Origin: DATLWN01 sp964422615
GTDB taxonomy: Bacteria; Pseudomonadota; Zetaproteobacteria; Mariprofundales; Mariprofundaceae
NCBI GenBank assembly: GCA_964422615.1
Contig: CAYRBJ010000006.1
Coordinates: 1-64,000 of the forward strand
DNA length: 64,000 nt
Reading direction: 5' to 3'
Positions 8,945-17,698 of this stretch are shown piece after piece. The stretch's first letter is position 1, and every line of letters starts with the position of its first letter. Under the pieces are notes generated by a model. That model ran no database searches, was not told where the DNA came from, and worked only from the letters and a program-made list of their open reading frames with translations. Made by a program: the position numbers and the translations under genes.

Positions 8945-10311
8945 ACATACTGATCCTTGGTGCAGGCGAGGTCGGATTCAACCTGGCGCGGCGGCTGGCG
9001 GTCGAGGGCAATGATGTGGTGGTGGTCGACCAGGATGCGGAGCGCCTGCAGCGCGCGGCTGATCAGATGGACGTGCAGACGGTGCTTGGTTATGCCTCGC
9101 ATCCGAGCGTGCTCGAAAAGGCCGGGGCGGAAAACGCCGACCTGCTGATCGCCGCCACGACCAACGATGAGGTCAACATGGTGGCCTGCCAGGTAGCGCA
9201 TACGCTGTTCAAGGTCCCGACCAAGATGGCCCGCCTGCGCGAGGCCGAATATACGAGTAATCCTTCGCTGTTCGCCCGCGACGAGATGGCCATCGATCTG
9301 GTGATTTCACCGGAGACGGAGGCCGCCAAGTCCATTATCAAGCGCTTCCAGATATCCTCGGCCGTCGACGCCCAGGACTTCGCCGATGGCAAGGTGCAAT
9401 TGCTCGGCCTGCAGGTGCCACCGAAGGGAGCCATGGCCGGGGTGTCGCTGGCCGATATCGATGAGGTGTTGACAGATGTGCGCGCCTACGTGGTGGCACA
9501 CGAGCACAACCATCGCTGGCGCGTCCCCGACGCCTCGACGGTGATGCTGGCCGGCGACAGCATCTATGTGGCGATCGACCGCCATCATGTGCAGAAGTTT
9601 CTTTCCAGCACCGGGTCCCAGCCGGCCCATGGCACCGGGCGGCACGTGATGATGGTCGGCGGCGGACACGTTGGCTATATCGTGGCGCAGGAGCTGGAGC
9701 GGCTCGGGGTATCCCTGAAGGTGATCGAACACAACCAGGGCAGGGCCGAGTGGCTGTCCGAACACCTGAGCCGCAGCGTGGTAATTCATGGCGATGCCAT
9801 GGACCGTGAACTTCTCGAACAGGAATCGGCCGATCGCATGGAGCATTTCATCGCCCTGACCAACGATGACGAGACCAATATCCTGGCCAGCCTGATCGCC
9901 CGCCAGTACAAGATCCCCCACATCATCACCCTGGTGAATCGGGATATCTATACGGATCTGGTGCGTCAGATCGGGCTGAACGTGACAGTGTCACCCAAAT
10001 TCACGACGTTCTCGTCCATCATGCGGCATGTGCGCAAGGGGCGCATCCTCGGCACCTCTCCGCTCGGCGATGGCACACTGGAGGTGATCGAGGCCGAGGC
10101 ATTGCAAACGTCGAGCATCCTGAACAAGCCCCTCCAACAGCTGCAATTGCCACCGGGCACGGTCATCGGCGCCATCGTGCGCGACGAACAGGTCATCATC
10201 CCGGATGGCAAGACGACGATCCGTCCACATGACCGGGTGATCATGGTCGCCCAGAGCACCGCCATGCGGGCCATGGAAAAGCTGTTCGAAGTACACCTGG
10301 AATTCTTTTAA
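8941..10311 (+). CDS. trkA: Trk system potassium transport regulatory protein TrkA
   Basis: A 456-residue cytoplasmic peripheral protein with two RCK units, each a Rossmann NAD(H)-binding domain plus TrkA-C. The first begins MNILILGAGEVGFNLARR, with the acidic ribose-binding end of beta-2 at VVVDQD. The second begins near residue 235 (MMVGGGHVGYIVAQEL) with VIEHN. Full length for the family. It gates the TrkH channel encoded downstream. The 4-base overlap with ntrX indicates cotranscription. trkH follows after 193 bases occupied by a palindromic repeat element. Confidence 0.95.
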   Translation: MNILILGAGEVGFNLARRLAVEGNDVVVVDQDAERLQRAADQMDVQTVLGYASHPSVLEKAGAENADLLIAATTNDEVNMVACQVAHTLFKVPTKMARLREAEYTSNPSLFARDEMAIDLVISPETEAAKSIIKRFQISSAVDAQDFADGKVQLLGLQVPPKGAMAGVSLADIDEVLTDVRAYVVAHEHNHRWRVPDASTVMLAGDSIYVAIDRHHVQKFLSSTGSQPAHGTGRHVMMVGGGHVGYIVAQELERLGVSLKVIEHNQGRAEWLSEHLSRSVVIHGDAMDRELLEQESADRMEHFIALTNDDETNILASLIARQYKIPHIITLVNRDIYTDLVRQIGLNVTVSPKFTTFSSIMRHVRKGRILGTSPLGDGTLEVIEAEALQTSSILNKPLQQLQLPPGTVIGAIVRDEQVIIPDGKTTIRPHDRVIMVAQSTAMRAMEKLFEVHLEFF

Positions 10312-10313
10312 GA

Positions 10314-10495
10314 CCTGTTCACGTAAAATGCGAACGAAGCGCTGCTGCCAGAAATGTTGCCAGGCAAGGCGCGAGGAGCGAAGTTTGGTGAATCCAGATA
10401 AACGACGAGCAACGCAGCATGGCGCCATTTCGGGCGCAGCCCTGCGGGGCCACAAAAACGGCCACGTCGCTGCGCTCGTATTTTATGTGAACAGG
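10314..10495. repeat. MITE-like palindromic intergenic element between trkA and trkH
   Basis: Non-coding block with imperfect 28-base terminal inverted repeats. The left arm at 10314-10341 begins cctgttcacgtaaaat and the right arm ends attttatgtgaacagg at 10495. Arms differ at 4 of 28 positions. The interior is GC-rich and contains gccaggcaaggcgcgaggag. There is no ORF. It fills nearly all of the trkA-trkH gap and could fold into a long hairpin in the mRNA. Confidence 0.75.
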
Positions 10496-10504
10496 CCCTA
10501 AGCC

Positions 10505-11944
10505 ATGCATCTTAGGGGGGTCATCTCCACGCTCGGCGTTCTGGTGGCGCTGTTCGGGCTGGGCATGCTGGCGCCAACCGGCGTCGATCTCTATTACGGC
10601 ACCGGGCAGGCCCTGCATTTCGTGATCGCCAGCGTGATGGTGATGACGCTGGGGCTGGTCATGAGACGCCTGGGTGGCCCACTCGACTACCAGCTTAGCC
10701 ACAAGGACGGTTTCCTGATCGTTTCCATTGCCTGGGTATTGCTATCCATCCTGGGTGCTGTACCGCTGTGGACCACGGGTACCTGCCATACCTTCTGGGA
10801 TGGTTTCTTTGAATCCGCTTCCGGCCTGACGACGACGGGTTCGACCGTGCTCAGCGGGTTGGACACCATGCCGCCGGCAGTGCTGTTCTGGCGCTCAATG
10901 GAACAGTTTATTGGCGGCATGGGCATCATCGTGCTGGCAGTGGCCGTGATGCCGCTTCTTGGTGTCGGCGGCATGCAGTTGTTTAAGGCCGAGGTGCCGG
11001 GACCGGTCAAGGACAAGCTGACGGCGCGCGTGGCGGAAACGGCGAAGGCCTTGTGGTATATCTATTTCGGCATCAACGTACTCTGCGCCATCTCCCTGTG
11101 GATGGCAGGCATGAGCTGGTTCGATGCGATCAACCACGCCATGGCTACGGTCGCAACCGGAGGATTCTCGACCCATGACGCCAGCATCGGCTACTACCAT
11201 TCCAAGCTGATTGACTGGACTGAAGTGATTTTCATGTTTATCGGCAGCGTCAATTTCAATCTGCATTTCGCAGCACTCAGGCGGGGCCTGTCGCTCGGGG
11301 CCTATCTTCGGGACGAGGAGTTCATGGCTTACATCAAGTGGCTGCTATTCCTCTTGCTTGCCATTGGTCTGGTGGCCGTTCCGTCGGGCGCCAGTATCTC
11401 CGACGTGGTGTTCAATACCGTATCGCTGGTTTCGACGACCGGCCTGGTATCGTCCGATTACAGTCTATGGCCGCCCGTGACGGGCATCCTGTTGATCATC
11501 GGCATGCTGATCAGTGGTTGCGCCGGATCGACCAGCGGCGGCGGCATCAAGGTGGTGCGCATGCTGTTGCTGTTCCGCCAGGGCAAGCGTGAGCTGCGCC
11601 GGCTTATTCATCCGCATGCGGTGATCCAGATCAAGCTTGGCCTGACGCGCATCCCGGAATCGGTCGTGCAGGCCCTGTGGGGCTTTCTGGCATTGTACGT
11701 CGTCTGCTTCGGCATCCTGGTCACACTGGTGGCATTGACCGGCGTGGACATGATCACATCCATTTCCTCGGTCGTGACCTGCGTGACCAACAGCGGTCCC
11801 GGATTCGGTCTGGTGGGGCCGTCCTCGAACTTCGGCAGCCTGCCTGCGGCGGCCAAAGGCATCCTGGCCTTCGCCATGATCATTGGCCGTCTGGAGATCT
11901 TCAGTTTCTTCGTGTTGCTGATTCCGGAGTTCTGGCGGCGGTAG
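10505..11944 (+). CDS. trkH: Trk system potassium uptake protein TrkH
   Basis: A 479-residue inner-membrane K+ transporter subunit with about ten or more hydrophobic helices. Selectivity-filter-like loops of the four M1-P-M2 repeats are recognisable, for example SASGLTTTGSTV, ATVATGGFSTHDAS, VSTTGLVSSDYS and TCVTNSGPGFG. It works with TrkA encoded upstream. Only a weak AGCC precedes the ATG at 10505. The last 44 bases overlap the 3' end of convergent rnr, which is unusual for two housekeeping genes. Confidence 0.94.
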   Translation: MHLRGVISTLGVLVALFGLGMLAPTGVDLYYGTGQALHFVIASVMVMTLGLVMRRLGGPLDYQLSHKDGFLIVSIAWVLLSILGAVPLWTTGTCHTFWDGFFESASGLTTTGSTVLSGLDTMPPAVLFWRSMEQFIGGMGIIVLAVAVMPLLGVGGMQLFKAEVPGPVKDKLTARVAETAKALWYIYFGINVLCAISLWMAGMSWFDAINHAMATVATGGFSTHDASIGYYHSKLIDWTEVIFMFIGSVNFNLHFAALRRGLSLGAYLRDEEFMAYIKWLLFLLLAIGLVAVPSGASISDVVFNTVSLVSTTGLVSSDYSLWPPVTGILLIIGMLISGCAGSTSGGGIKVVRMLLLFRQGKRELRRLIHPHAVIQIKLGLTRIPESVVQALWGFLALYVVCFGILVTLVALTGVDMITSISSVVTCVTNSGPGFGLVGPSSNFGSLPAAAKGILAFAMIIGRLEIFSFFVLLIPEFWRR

Positions 11945-14096
11945 CAGGCTCCAGGGCGACATTGATCAGGCCGCGCACCGGATCGGTGGATTCGATGCGC
12001 ACGCGCAACCTGTCCCCCAGGTGATAGGCGTGACCGCCGCGGCGTGCCACGAGCCTGTGCCCGGTCTCATCCAGGATGTATTGCGATCCGAGGGTGTCGA
12101 GCGACAGCGAACCCTCGGCCAGGGTCGGCTGCAGTTCGACGAACAGGCGACGCTTGCTCATGCCGGAGATCACCGCGTCGAAATCCTCACCGACGTCCTT
12201 TGCGTGATACAATGCCGCCAGCATGGCCTGGATATCCCATTCCGACTGGGCCTGCTTGCGTTCCTGGGCCGAGGTGATCTCTCCGATGACGGGCAGTTCC
12301 GATGCCGGAAGCAGTGCATCCGGCGACTCTCCGCGCAGCATGGCCTTCAGACGGCGGTGCACGCTCAGATCGGCATAGCGGCGGATCGGGCTGGTGAAAT
12401 GGCAATAGGAGCGGTAGGCCAGTCCGAAGTGACCCAGATTATCCGGCGTATAGCGCGCCTGCTGCATGGCGCGCAGGATCAGCCGATGCAGCACATGCGC
12501 CACCGGGGAGTCCGATGCCTGTTCCAGGATACGCTCAACATCGGCTGGCTTCAGGGTTCTGCCCGGCTTGTCGGGAAGTGACAGATCGAACGGGGCGAGG
12601 AAATCGTTCAGATTCTGCACCGCCTCGGGCTTGGGCGGGGCATGCACGCGATACAGCAGCGGTAGCTGCCGCTCCTCGAAGTATTCGGCCATGGCCGTGT
12701 TGGCGGCAAGCATCATCTCCTCGATCAGGCGATGTGAGACGAGGCGCTCCTGCACATCGAGTGCACGCACCATGTTGTCATGTAATACGGCGCGTACCTC
12801 GGGCAGATCGAGATCCAGGGCGCCGCGTTTCTTGCGCAGCTTTTCCAGCATGCGGAACAGCCGTTCGGCATGATGAAGCATGCCGCGCACGGATGCATCA
12901 GAGACGGCGCCGGCATCCCCGTTCCGCAGCCAAGCGCTGACCTGGCGGTAGGTCAGGCGGGCACGCGAACGGATGACGGCTTCATGCACCTGCACGGCCC
13001 GGCGGGTGCCGTTGGCATCGAAACGCATGCGCACCACCATGGCCAGCCTCGGCACATCCGGATTCAGCGAGCAGACGCCGTTGCTCAGGCGTTCCGGCAG
13101 CATCGGGATGACGCGGTCGGGGAAGTAGAAGGAATTGCCGCGTTCGCGCGCCTCGCGATCCAGGGCCGAGCCGGGGCGGACGTATTCGGCAACATCGGCG
13201 ATGGCCACCCAAACCTCGAAGCCTTCGCCACGCGGATGAACGCAGATGGCATCGTCGAAATCCCGGGCATCCTCGCCGTCGATGGTGACGAACTCCAGGT
13301 GAGTGAAGTCGGCATGCTGCGGAAAACGGGCGGGCACGACCTCGGGATCGATGTCCTCCGCCTCCCGCAGTACGTCGGCCGGAAAGTCTCCCGGCAGGCC
13401 GTTCTCCGCCACGATCAGGTCGATCAGCTTGGCCGGTTCCAGGATGTCGCCGAGCACGCCGACGATGCGGCCCCGCAGCGGCGTGCTGCCGCGTTCGATG
13501 CGCACGCGTACCCAGTCGCCATCGTGGGCACCCGCCGCATCCTTCGCCTTGACCAGGATACTCTGCGGCATGCGCTTGGAGCGCGGTTCCACCATGCCAA
13601 TGCCGCCGCGGATACTCAACTGTCCGACCAGGATATCACTGGCCTCGCGCACGATGCGGATCAGCTCGGCGGAGATGCGGCCGCGTCGCCGCACCATACG
13701 CACCTCGACCACATCGCCGTGCATCAGACCGGCGGTTTCGCTGGCCGGCAGAAACAGGTCTTTATCCTGTCCCTGCACGCTGACGAAACCGAAGCCGTCC
13801 GGATGCAGGCTCAGGGTGCCGATGAAGCTTCGCTGGTGGCCGCCGGCTGTAAATTGTCGGCCCTGCCTTCTGAGCTCCCCGTCGGCCAGCATCTGTTCGA
13901 CGGCCTGCTCCAGGGCTTTGCGTTCCCCGGCCTGGTGCAGGTGCAGGGATTTGGCCAGTTCACCCATGCCGCCGCGACCGTCCGGCATCCGCCGGATCGC
14001 ATCCAGCACCTGTTGAGGGCGGATGCGCGCTGGCGACGGATGCCGGCGGCCGCTGTGCTGATCATGGCGGCGGTGTTCACGATTCTTTCTTGACAC
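11901..14096 (-). CDS. rnr: Ribonuclease R
   Basis: A 3'-5' exoribonuclease that degrades structured RNA. The order is a basic N-terminal region with helix-turn-helix, cold-shock OB domains (GFGFVSVQG), the RNB catalytic domain with the acidic cluster DGEDARDFDDAI, SPIRRYADLSVHR near the end of RNB, and a C-terminal S1 domain (DAVISGMSKRRLFVEL). About 731 residues, somewhat shorter than E. coli RNase R. The GTG at 14096 is preferred because GGAG stands 7 bases before it; an upstream in-frame start at 14144 has no such signal. The 3' end overlaps trkH by 44 bases and the 5' end overlaps the tRNA-Leu promoter. Confidence 0.93.
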   Translation of the reverse strand: MSRKNREHRRHDQHSGRRHPSPARIRPQQVLDAIRRMPDGRGGMGELAKSLHLHQAGERKALEQAVEQMLADGELRRQGRQFTAGGHQRSFIGTLSLHPDGFGFVSVQGQDKDLFLPASETAGLMHGDVVEVRMVRRRGRISAELIRIVREASDILVGQLSIRGGIGMVEPRSKRMPQSILVKAKDAAGAHDGDWVRVRIERGSTPLRGRIVGVLGDILEPAKLIDLIVAENGLPGDFPADVLREAEDIDPEVVPARFPQHADFTHLEFVTIDGEDARDFDDAICVHPRGEGFEVWVAIADVAEYVRPGSALDREARERGNSFYFPDRVIPMLPERLSNGVCSLNPDVPRLAMVVRMRFDANGTRRAVQVHEAVIRSRARLTYRQVSAWLRNGDAGAVSDASVRGMLHHAERLFRMLEKLRKKRGALDLDLPEVRAVLHDNMVRALDVQERLVSHRLIEEMMLAANTAMAEYFEERQLPLLYRVHAPPKPEAVQNLNDFLAPFDLSLPDKPGRTLKPADVERILEQASDSPVAHVLHRLILRAMQQARYTPDNLGHFGLAYRSYCHFTSPIRRYADLSVHRRLKAMLRGESPDALLPASELPVIGEITSAQERKQAQSEWDIQAMLAALYHAKDVGEDFDAVISGMSKRRLFVELQPTLAEGSLSLDTLGSQYILDETGHRLVARRGGHAYHLGDRLRVRIESTDPVRGLINVALEPATAARTPESATRRN

Positions 14097-14117
14097 GTAG
14101 GTGCTCCATTTTACTAT
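14090..14117 (+). promoter_or_regulatory. Strong sigma-70 promoter for tRNA-Leu
   Basis: Consensus TTGACA at 14090-14095, a 16-base spacer and TACTAT at 14112-14117, placing initiation about 30 bases before the tRNA 5' end. The -35 box covers the GTG start codon of divergent rnr (14094-14096), so transcription of the tRNA and translation initiation of rnr share the same DNA. Confidence 0.65.
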
Positions 14118-14155
14118 TCCGGCCCTTGCTGCGGCTTGCCGCATGCGGGATCGAT

Positions 14156-14242
<87 letters not shown>

Positions 14243-14262
14243 TGATCGGATATCCGGCCACA

Positions 14263-14291
14263 AGCCCGGCGTTTCGGCGCCGGGCTTTTTT
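14263..14291 (+). terminator. Rho-independent terminator after tRNA-Leu
   Basis: Stem agcccggc (14263-14270) / gccgggct (14279-14286) with a short loop, running into six T residues. Separates the tRNA from xerD. Confidence 0.9.
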
Positions 14292-14374
14292 GGAAGCGGC
14301 GCCGAATGTATGCAAGCTAGCAGAAATCACTAAGTAAATCGCCTGTCTTGTAGCCAGTCTTCACCTTACCCATA

Positions 14375-15289
14375 ATGGGGAATATGGATACGGCAATGGC
14401 GCTCGAACGACAGGACAGGATCACCGGCATATTGCAGCGGTTGGCCATGCTGCGCGGCTGGTCGCCGCGAACCACCGAATCCTATTACCACGATATCCTT
14501 CACGCCGACGACCATTTGCGGGCGCGATTGCATACCGATGTGTTCGCCGCCGATCGCGAACAGGTGTTGCAGTATTTTTCCGCCCTGCGCCAGCTTGATT
14601 TCCGGGAATCCACCATCCAGCGCCGCCGCAGCGCCCTGGCCACCTGGTTCGCTTTCTTGCAGGAGGAAGGCCTTCGGCACGACCATCCGGCCCGGCAGTT
14701 GCCGAAGATGCGCAAGAGCCGGCCGCTGCCGAAGCTGATGAACGAGGCGGATGTCGAGCGCCTGCTGCTGGCACCCGATACCGCCACCATCATCGGGGTG
14801 CGCGATCGCTGCATGCTGGAACTGCTGTATGCCACCGGCCTTCGCGTCAGCGAGCTGGTCGGACTGACCATGGGCAGCGTGGATATGCATGGCGGACTGG
14901 TGCGCGTCATCGGCAAGGGAGACAAGGAACGCCTGGTACCGTTCGGCGAGGAGGCCGCGCGTTGGGTTCGTGCCTGGCTGCAAAGGCGGCCAGCTGTGAA
15001 CAGCGCCCATCTGTTTCCGGGCCGGCACAGGCGTCCGATGACCCGCCAGAACTTCTGGCAGCGCCTGCGCCTGCATGCCCGGCAGGCCGGGGTCGTTCCG
15101 GTCCCATCGCCTCATACCCTGCGCCATGCCTTTGCCACCCACCTGCTGAATCACGGTGCTGATCTGCGGGCGGTGCAAATGCTGCTCGGCCATGCCAACA
15201 TCAGCACCACCGAGATATATACCCATGTGACGCGGGCGCGGTTACATGAATTGGTGAACCACAGTCATCCCCTGGGAGGACAGGCATGA
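14375..15289 (+). CDS. xerD: Site-specific tyrosine recombinase XerD
   Basis: A 304-residue Xer recombinase that resolves chromosome dimers at dif together with XerC. The N-terminal SAM-like domain (RGWSPRTTESYYHDI) is followed by the catalytic domain with Arg in ATGLRVSELVGL, Lys in GKGDKERLVP, His-Leu-Arg in PSPHTLRHAFATHLLNHGA, His in LLGHANISTT and nucleophile Tyr in EIYTHV. The LLNHGADLRAVQMLLGHA stretch favours XerD over XerC. The exact start is uncertain: ATGs at 14375, 14384 and 14396 are all possible and none has a well-spaced Shine-Dalgarno sequence. The stop overlaps the next gene by 4 bases, and no mobile-element genes adjoin, so this is a housekeeping copy. Confidence 0.92.
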   Translation: MGNMDTAMALERQDRITGILQRLAMLRGWSPRTTESYYHDILHADDHLRARLHTDVFAADREQVLQYFSALRQLDFRESTIQRRRSALATWFAFLQEEGLRHDHPARQLPKMRKSRPLPKLMNEADVERLLLAPDTATIIGVRDRCMLELLYATGLRVSELVGLTMGSVDMHGGLVRVIGKGDKERLVPFGEEAARWVRAWLQRRPAVNSAHLFPGRHRRPMTRQNFWQRLRLHARQAGVVPVPSPHTLRHAFATHLLNHGADLRAVQMLLGHANISTTEIYTHVTRARLHELVNHSHPLGGQA

Positions 15290-16488
15290 ACACCGGCCAT
15301 GCTGTCAGCGAGAAGCTGAAGGCCGCGCGCAAGGCGGTCTTGCGCAAGTCGTTTTCCGAGGCCAAGGACCTGTTTGCCGAGGTGCTGCAGCACACGGCCA
15401 TGCAGTCGGACATCGATGTCCGTCTCCGGCATGCCTACTGTGCCGAACAGTCCGGCGATTATACCGATGCGCTGGCATCCTATCGGCAGGTGGTGACGAC
15501 CTATCGCGACACCGGCGAGACCGCGGCTGCAGAAAAGCTGCTGGCACGGATCGAGGATTTGGAGCAGGCCGGGCTGGAGGCATTGCAGAGCGAAAAGAAT
15601 GTGGCGGCTTCGGAGATCAGGGCGATCGGCGTGAATGTCCCGCCGATGGAACGGCAGGCATTGATCCGGCGCTTGTGCCAGATCGGTATCCCCAGGCATC
15701 TGGAGCACGGTGACATGCTGTACCGGGCCGGTGATACGCCCGCGCAGCTGTGGCTGCTCAAGTCCGGTACCCTGAACGTGCACATCGAGGGCTATGAGGA
15801 TCAGTCCCAGCTTGCACCGCGCCAGGATGGAATGATGCTGGTTGGCGAAGGCGGGTTCTTTACCCAGCAACGGCGGGTGGCAACGGTGACCACGGATGGC
15901 GTGGCGGAACTGGTGGAGATTTCGCGTGATGTGGTGACGATTGAGCAGCATGCCGATCCGTCGTTTGCGGCGGCCATGGATGCGCTGCTGCTTGATTACT
16001 GGATCGAGCCGGTATTGTCGCGGCACGATATCTTTGAACGCGTCAACGATGTGGATCGTCGCCGGCTGGCGCACGAGTTTGAGAAGATTGAGATCGATGC
16101 GGGGCAGACGCTGATCGAGCCCGGAGAAGAGCAGGATGCGGCCTACATGCTGTTGTCGGGCTGTGGATTTTTGACGCATGCCGGTCAGGGTGGCGGCGAC
16201 ACCCTGATGCAGGATTCGGGCGAGTTCACCACCAGCCTGTTTGCCGGTGACATGATCAATATGGGGGGATTACTGCACGGCTTTGCCAGCCCATACAGGG
16301 TGGTGGCGGCGACACCGCTGCAATTGCTCAGACTGACCCGCGAGAGGTTCGAACCCTATACCATGCGGCGTTCATGGATCATCGATGCGATCAAGAAGGT
16401 CGCCCGCAAGCCCGCGCACCGGCAGATCCTGAAACCGGATGAGTCCTATATGTGGCATGTCGACCGGAATGTCGACATCATGATATGA
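15286..16488 (+). CDS. TPR plus two cyclic-nucleotide-binding-type domains, copy 1
   Basis: A 400-residue protein. Residues 1-100 are helical TPR-like repeats (SFSEAKDLFAEVLQHT, DYTDALASYRQVV). Then come two jelly-roll domains of the cNMP-binding type, about 125-225 (EHGDMLYRAGDTPAQLWLLKSG) and about 240-360 (DAGQTLIEPGEEQDAAYMLLSG). The phosphate-binding cassette is degenerate (VGEGGFFTQQRRVATV), so ligand binding is uncertain. No DNA-binding domain is seen. The next gene is a clear paralogue, with matching DVDRRR and GF.(A/S)PYR(V/I)VA segments. The start overlaps the xerD stop and the stop overlaps the next start (ATGA), so the pair is one transcriptional unit. The function is unknown; a signalling or scaffold role is only an inference. 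Confidence 0.72.
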   Translation: MNTGHAVSEKLKAARKAVLRKSFSEAKDLFAEVLQHTAMQSDIDVRLRHAYCAEQSGDYTDALASYRQVVTTYRDTGETAAAEKLLARIEDLEQAGLEALQSEKNVAASEIRAIGVNVPPMERQALIRRLCQIGIPRHLEHGDMLYRAGDTPAQLWLLKSGTLNVHIEGYEDQSQLAPRQDGMMLVGEGGFFTQQRRVATVTTDGVAELVEISRDVVTIEQHADPSFAAAMDALLLDYWIEPVLSRHDIFERVNDVDRRRLAHEFEKIEIDAGQTLIEPGEEQDAAYMLLSGCGFLTHAGQGGGDTLMQDSGEFTTSLFAGDMINMGGLLHGFASPYRVVAATPLQLLRLTRERFEPYTMRRSWIIDAIKKVARKPAHRQILKPDESYMWHVDRNVDIMI

Positions 16489-17651
16489 AGGCCGGACAGC
16501 CGGCATACGATTACAGCGAGGTGTTCCGGGGTGCCCGGGAGGCGGCCAACGGCGGGGATTTCCGCAGGGCGCGTCAACTTTACGGCGAATTGCGCAAAAC
16601 CCGGGAAGGCGGCCAGGACAAGGAGGTGCAGCTGCACTACGCCTATGCCTGCGAGCGTACGGGTGATCTAGGGGAGGCGCTCGAGGCCTACCGGCAGTTG
16701 ATCCAGCAATATCATCTCGCTGCCGATGATAACAATCTGGTCGAACAGAACATGAGGACCCTGCGCCAGTTGGTGACCACCCAGGAAGTGCAGGCCGACC
16801 GCATGCTGCAGTTTGGTCGGGACGCCGATGAGGCGCGTCTGGTCCTTCGCCTGTTCAAAGATGCCGGTAGCTGCAAGCTCGATCCTGGTGATCTGCTTTG
16901 CCGGGCCGGCGATGTGGCAGGGCAGATGTGGCTGTTGGTCGACGGCAGTATCGACGTGATCGTGCCGGGGCAGGGCATTTCCCGGGTGAAGGGAACGGCG
17001 AACCGCCCCTGTCTTCTCGGAGAGTTGCCCTATTTCACCCTGATGCGCCGGGCCGCCGACCTGTGCGCGGCCACGCAGATCACGGTGCTGGAATTGCCGT
17101 ACGGACTCATTCCGCAAATCGTGCAGGACGAACCGGATCTCTCGCTGCTGCTTGAGCATCTGTTCCGGCATCGCCTGGTATTGAAGGTGCTGTCCAAGCA
17201 CAGCATATTCAAGCTGCTCAACGAAGTGGATCGTCGCCGTATCGCCATGATCTTCAAGAATTCACAGCTGGATCCAGGGGAGGTGCTGGCCGAGCAGGGA
17301 CAGGAGGTGCCCGAGGCCTTCATGGTCCAGGCTGGTACCTTGCTGCTGCTGCGCATCACTGCCGAGGGCAAGGAGGAGCTGGTCGGCAGCATGCAAGCCG
17401 GAGATATGTTCCACCTGGGTGGGCTGTTGCGCGGTTTCCATGCCCCCTACCGCATCGTCGCCGGTACGCCGGCAAGGCTGTTGCGCCTGCCGCGTGTCCG
17501 GTTCGAGCCGTTCATGCTGCGCCGCCCATGGCTGGTCAAGGCCCTGATCAAGCGCAGCCGCATGCCGGGGGAAAGTCAGATCATGCACCCGGAGGCCGAT
17601 AACATCTGGGACGCGGATCGTTACGTCGATATGGAGCATCCCTTGGGTTGA
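16485..17651 (+). CDS. TPR plus two cyclic-nucleotide-binding-type domains, copy 2
   Basis: A 388-residue paralogue of the preceding gene with the same layout: N-terminal TPR-like helices (DFRRARQLYGELRKT, GDLGEALEAYRQLIQQY), then two cNMP-binding-type jelly rolls (DPGDLLCRAGDVAGQMWLLVDG; DPGEVLAEQGQEVPEAF). The first domain has a cassette closer to consensus (LGELPYFTLMRRAADLCA). The second repeats the GFHAPYRIVAGTP.RLLRL pattern. The ATG at 16485 overlaps the previous stop; an in-frame start 33 bases upstream is less likely. Divergence between the copies shows an old tandem duplication. Confidence 0.72.
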   Translation: MKAGQPAYDYSEVFRGAREAANGGDFRRARQLYGELRKTREGGQDKEVQLHYAYACERTGDLGEALEAYRQLIQQYHLAADDNNLVEQNMRTLRQLVTTQEVQADRMLQFGRDADEARLVLRLFKDAGSCKLDPGDLLCRAGDVAGQMWLLVDGSIDVIVPGQGISRVKGTANRPCLLGELPYFTLMRRAADLCAATQITVLELPYGLIPQIVQDEPDLSLLLEHLFRHRLVLKVLSKHSIFKLLNEVDRRRIAMIFKNSQLDPGEVLAEQGQEVPEAFMVQAGTLLLLRITAEGKEELVGSMQAGDMFHLGGLLRGFHAPYRIVAGTPARLLRLPRVRFEPFMLRRPWLVKALIKRSRMPGESQIMHPEADNIWDADRYVDMEHPLG

Positions 17652-17698
17652 TCATTCTCCGGACTTGGCTACCTTCTGTAGGCACAAGGAGGTAAAAC

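Noticed and set aside
14375..15289. Integrase of a mobile element next to tRNA-Leu
   Set aside because: The sequence matches housekeeping XerD closely and there is no tRNA-Leu duplication or mobile cargo beside it.
15286..17651. CRP-family transcription factors
   Set aside because: No helix-turn-helix follows the cNMP-type domains; the architecture is TPR plus two jelly rolls.
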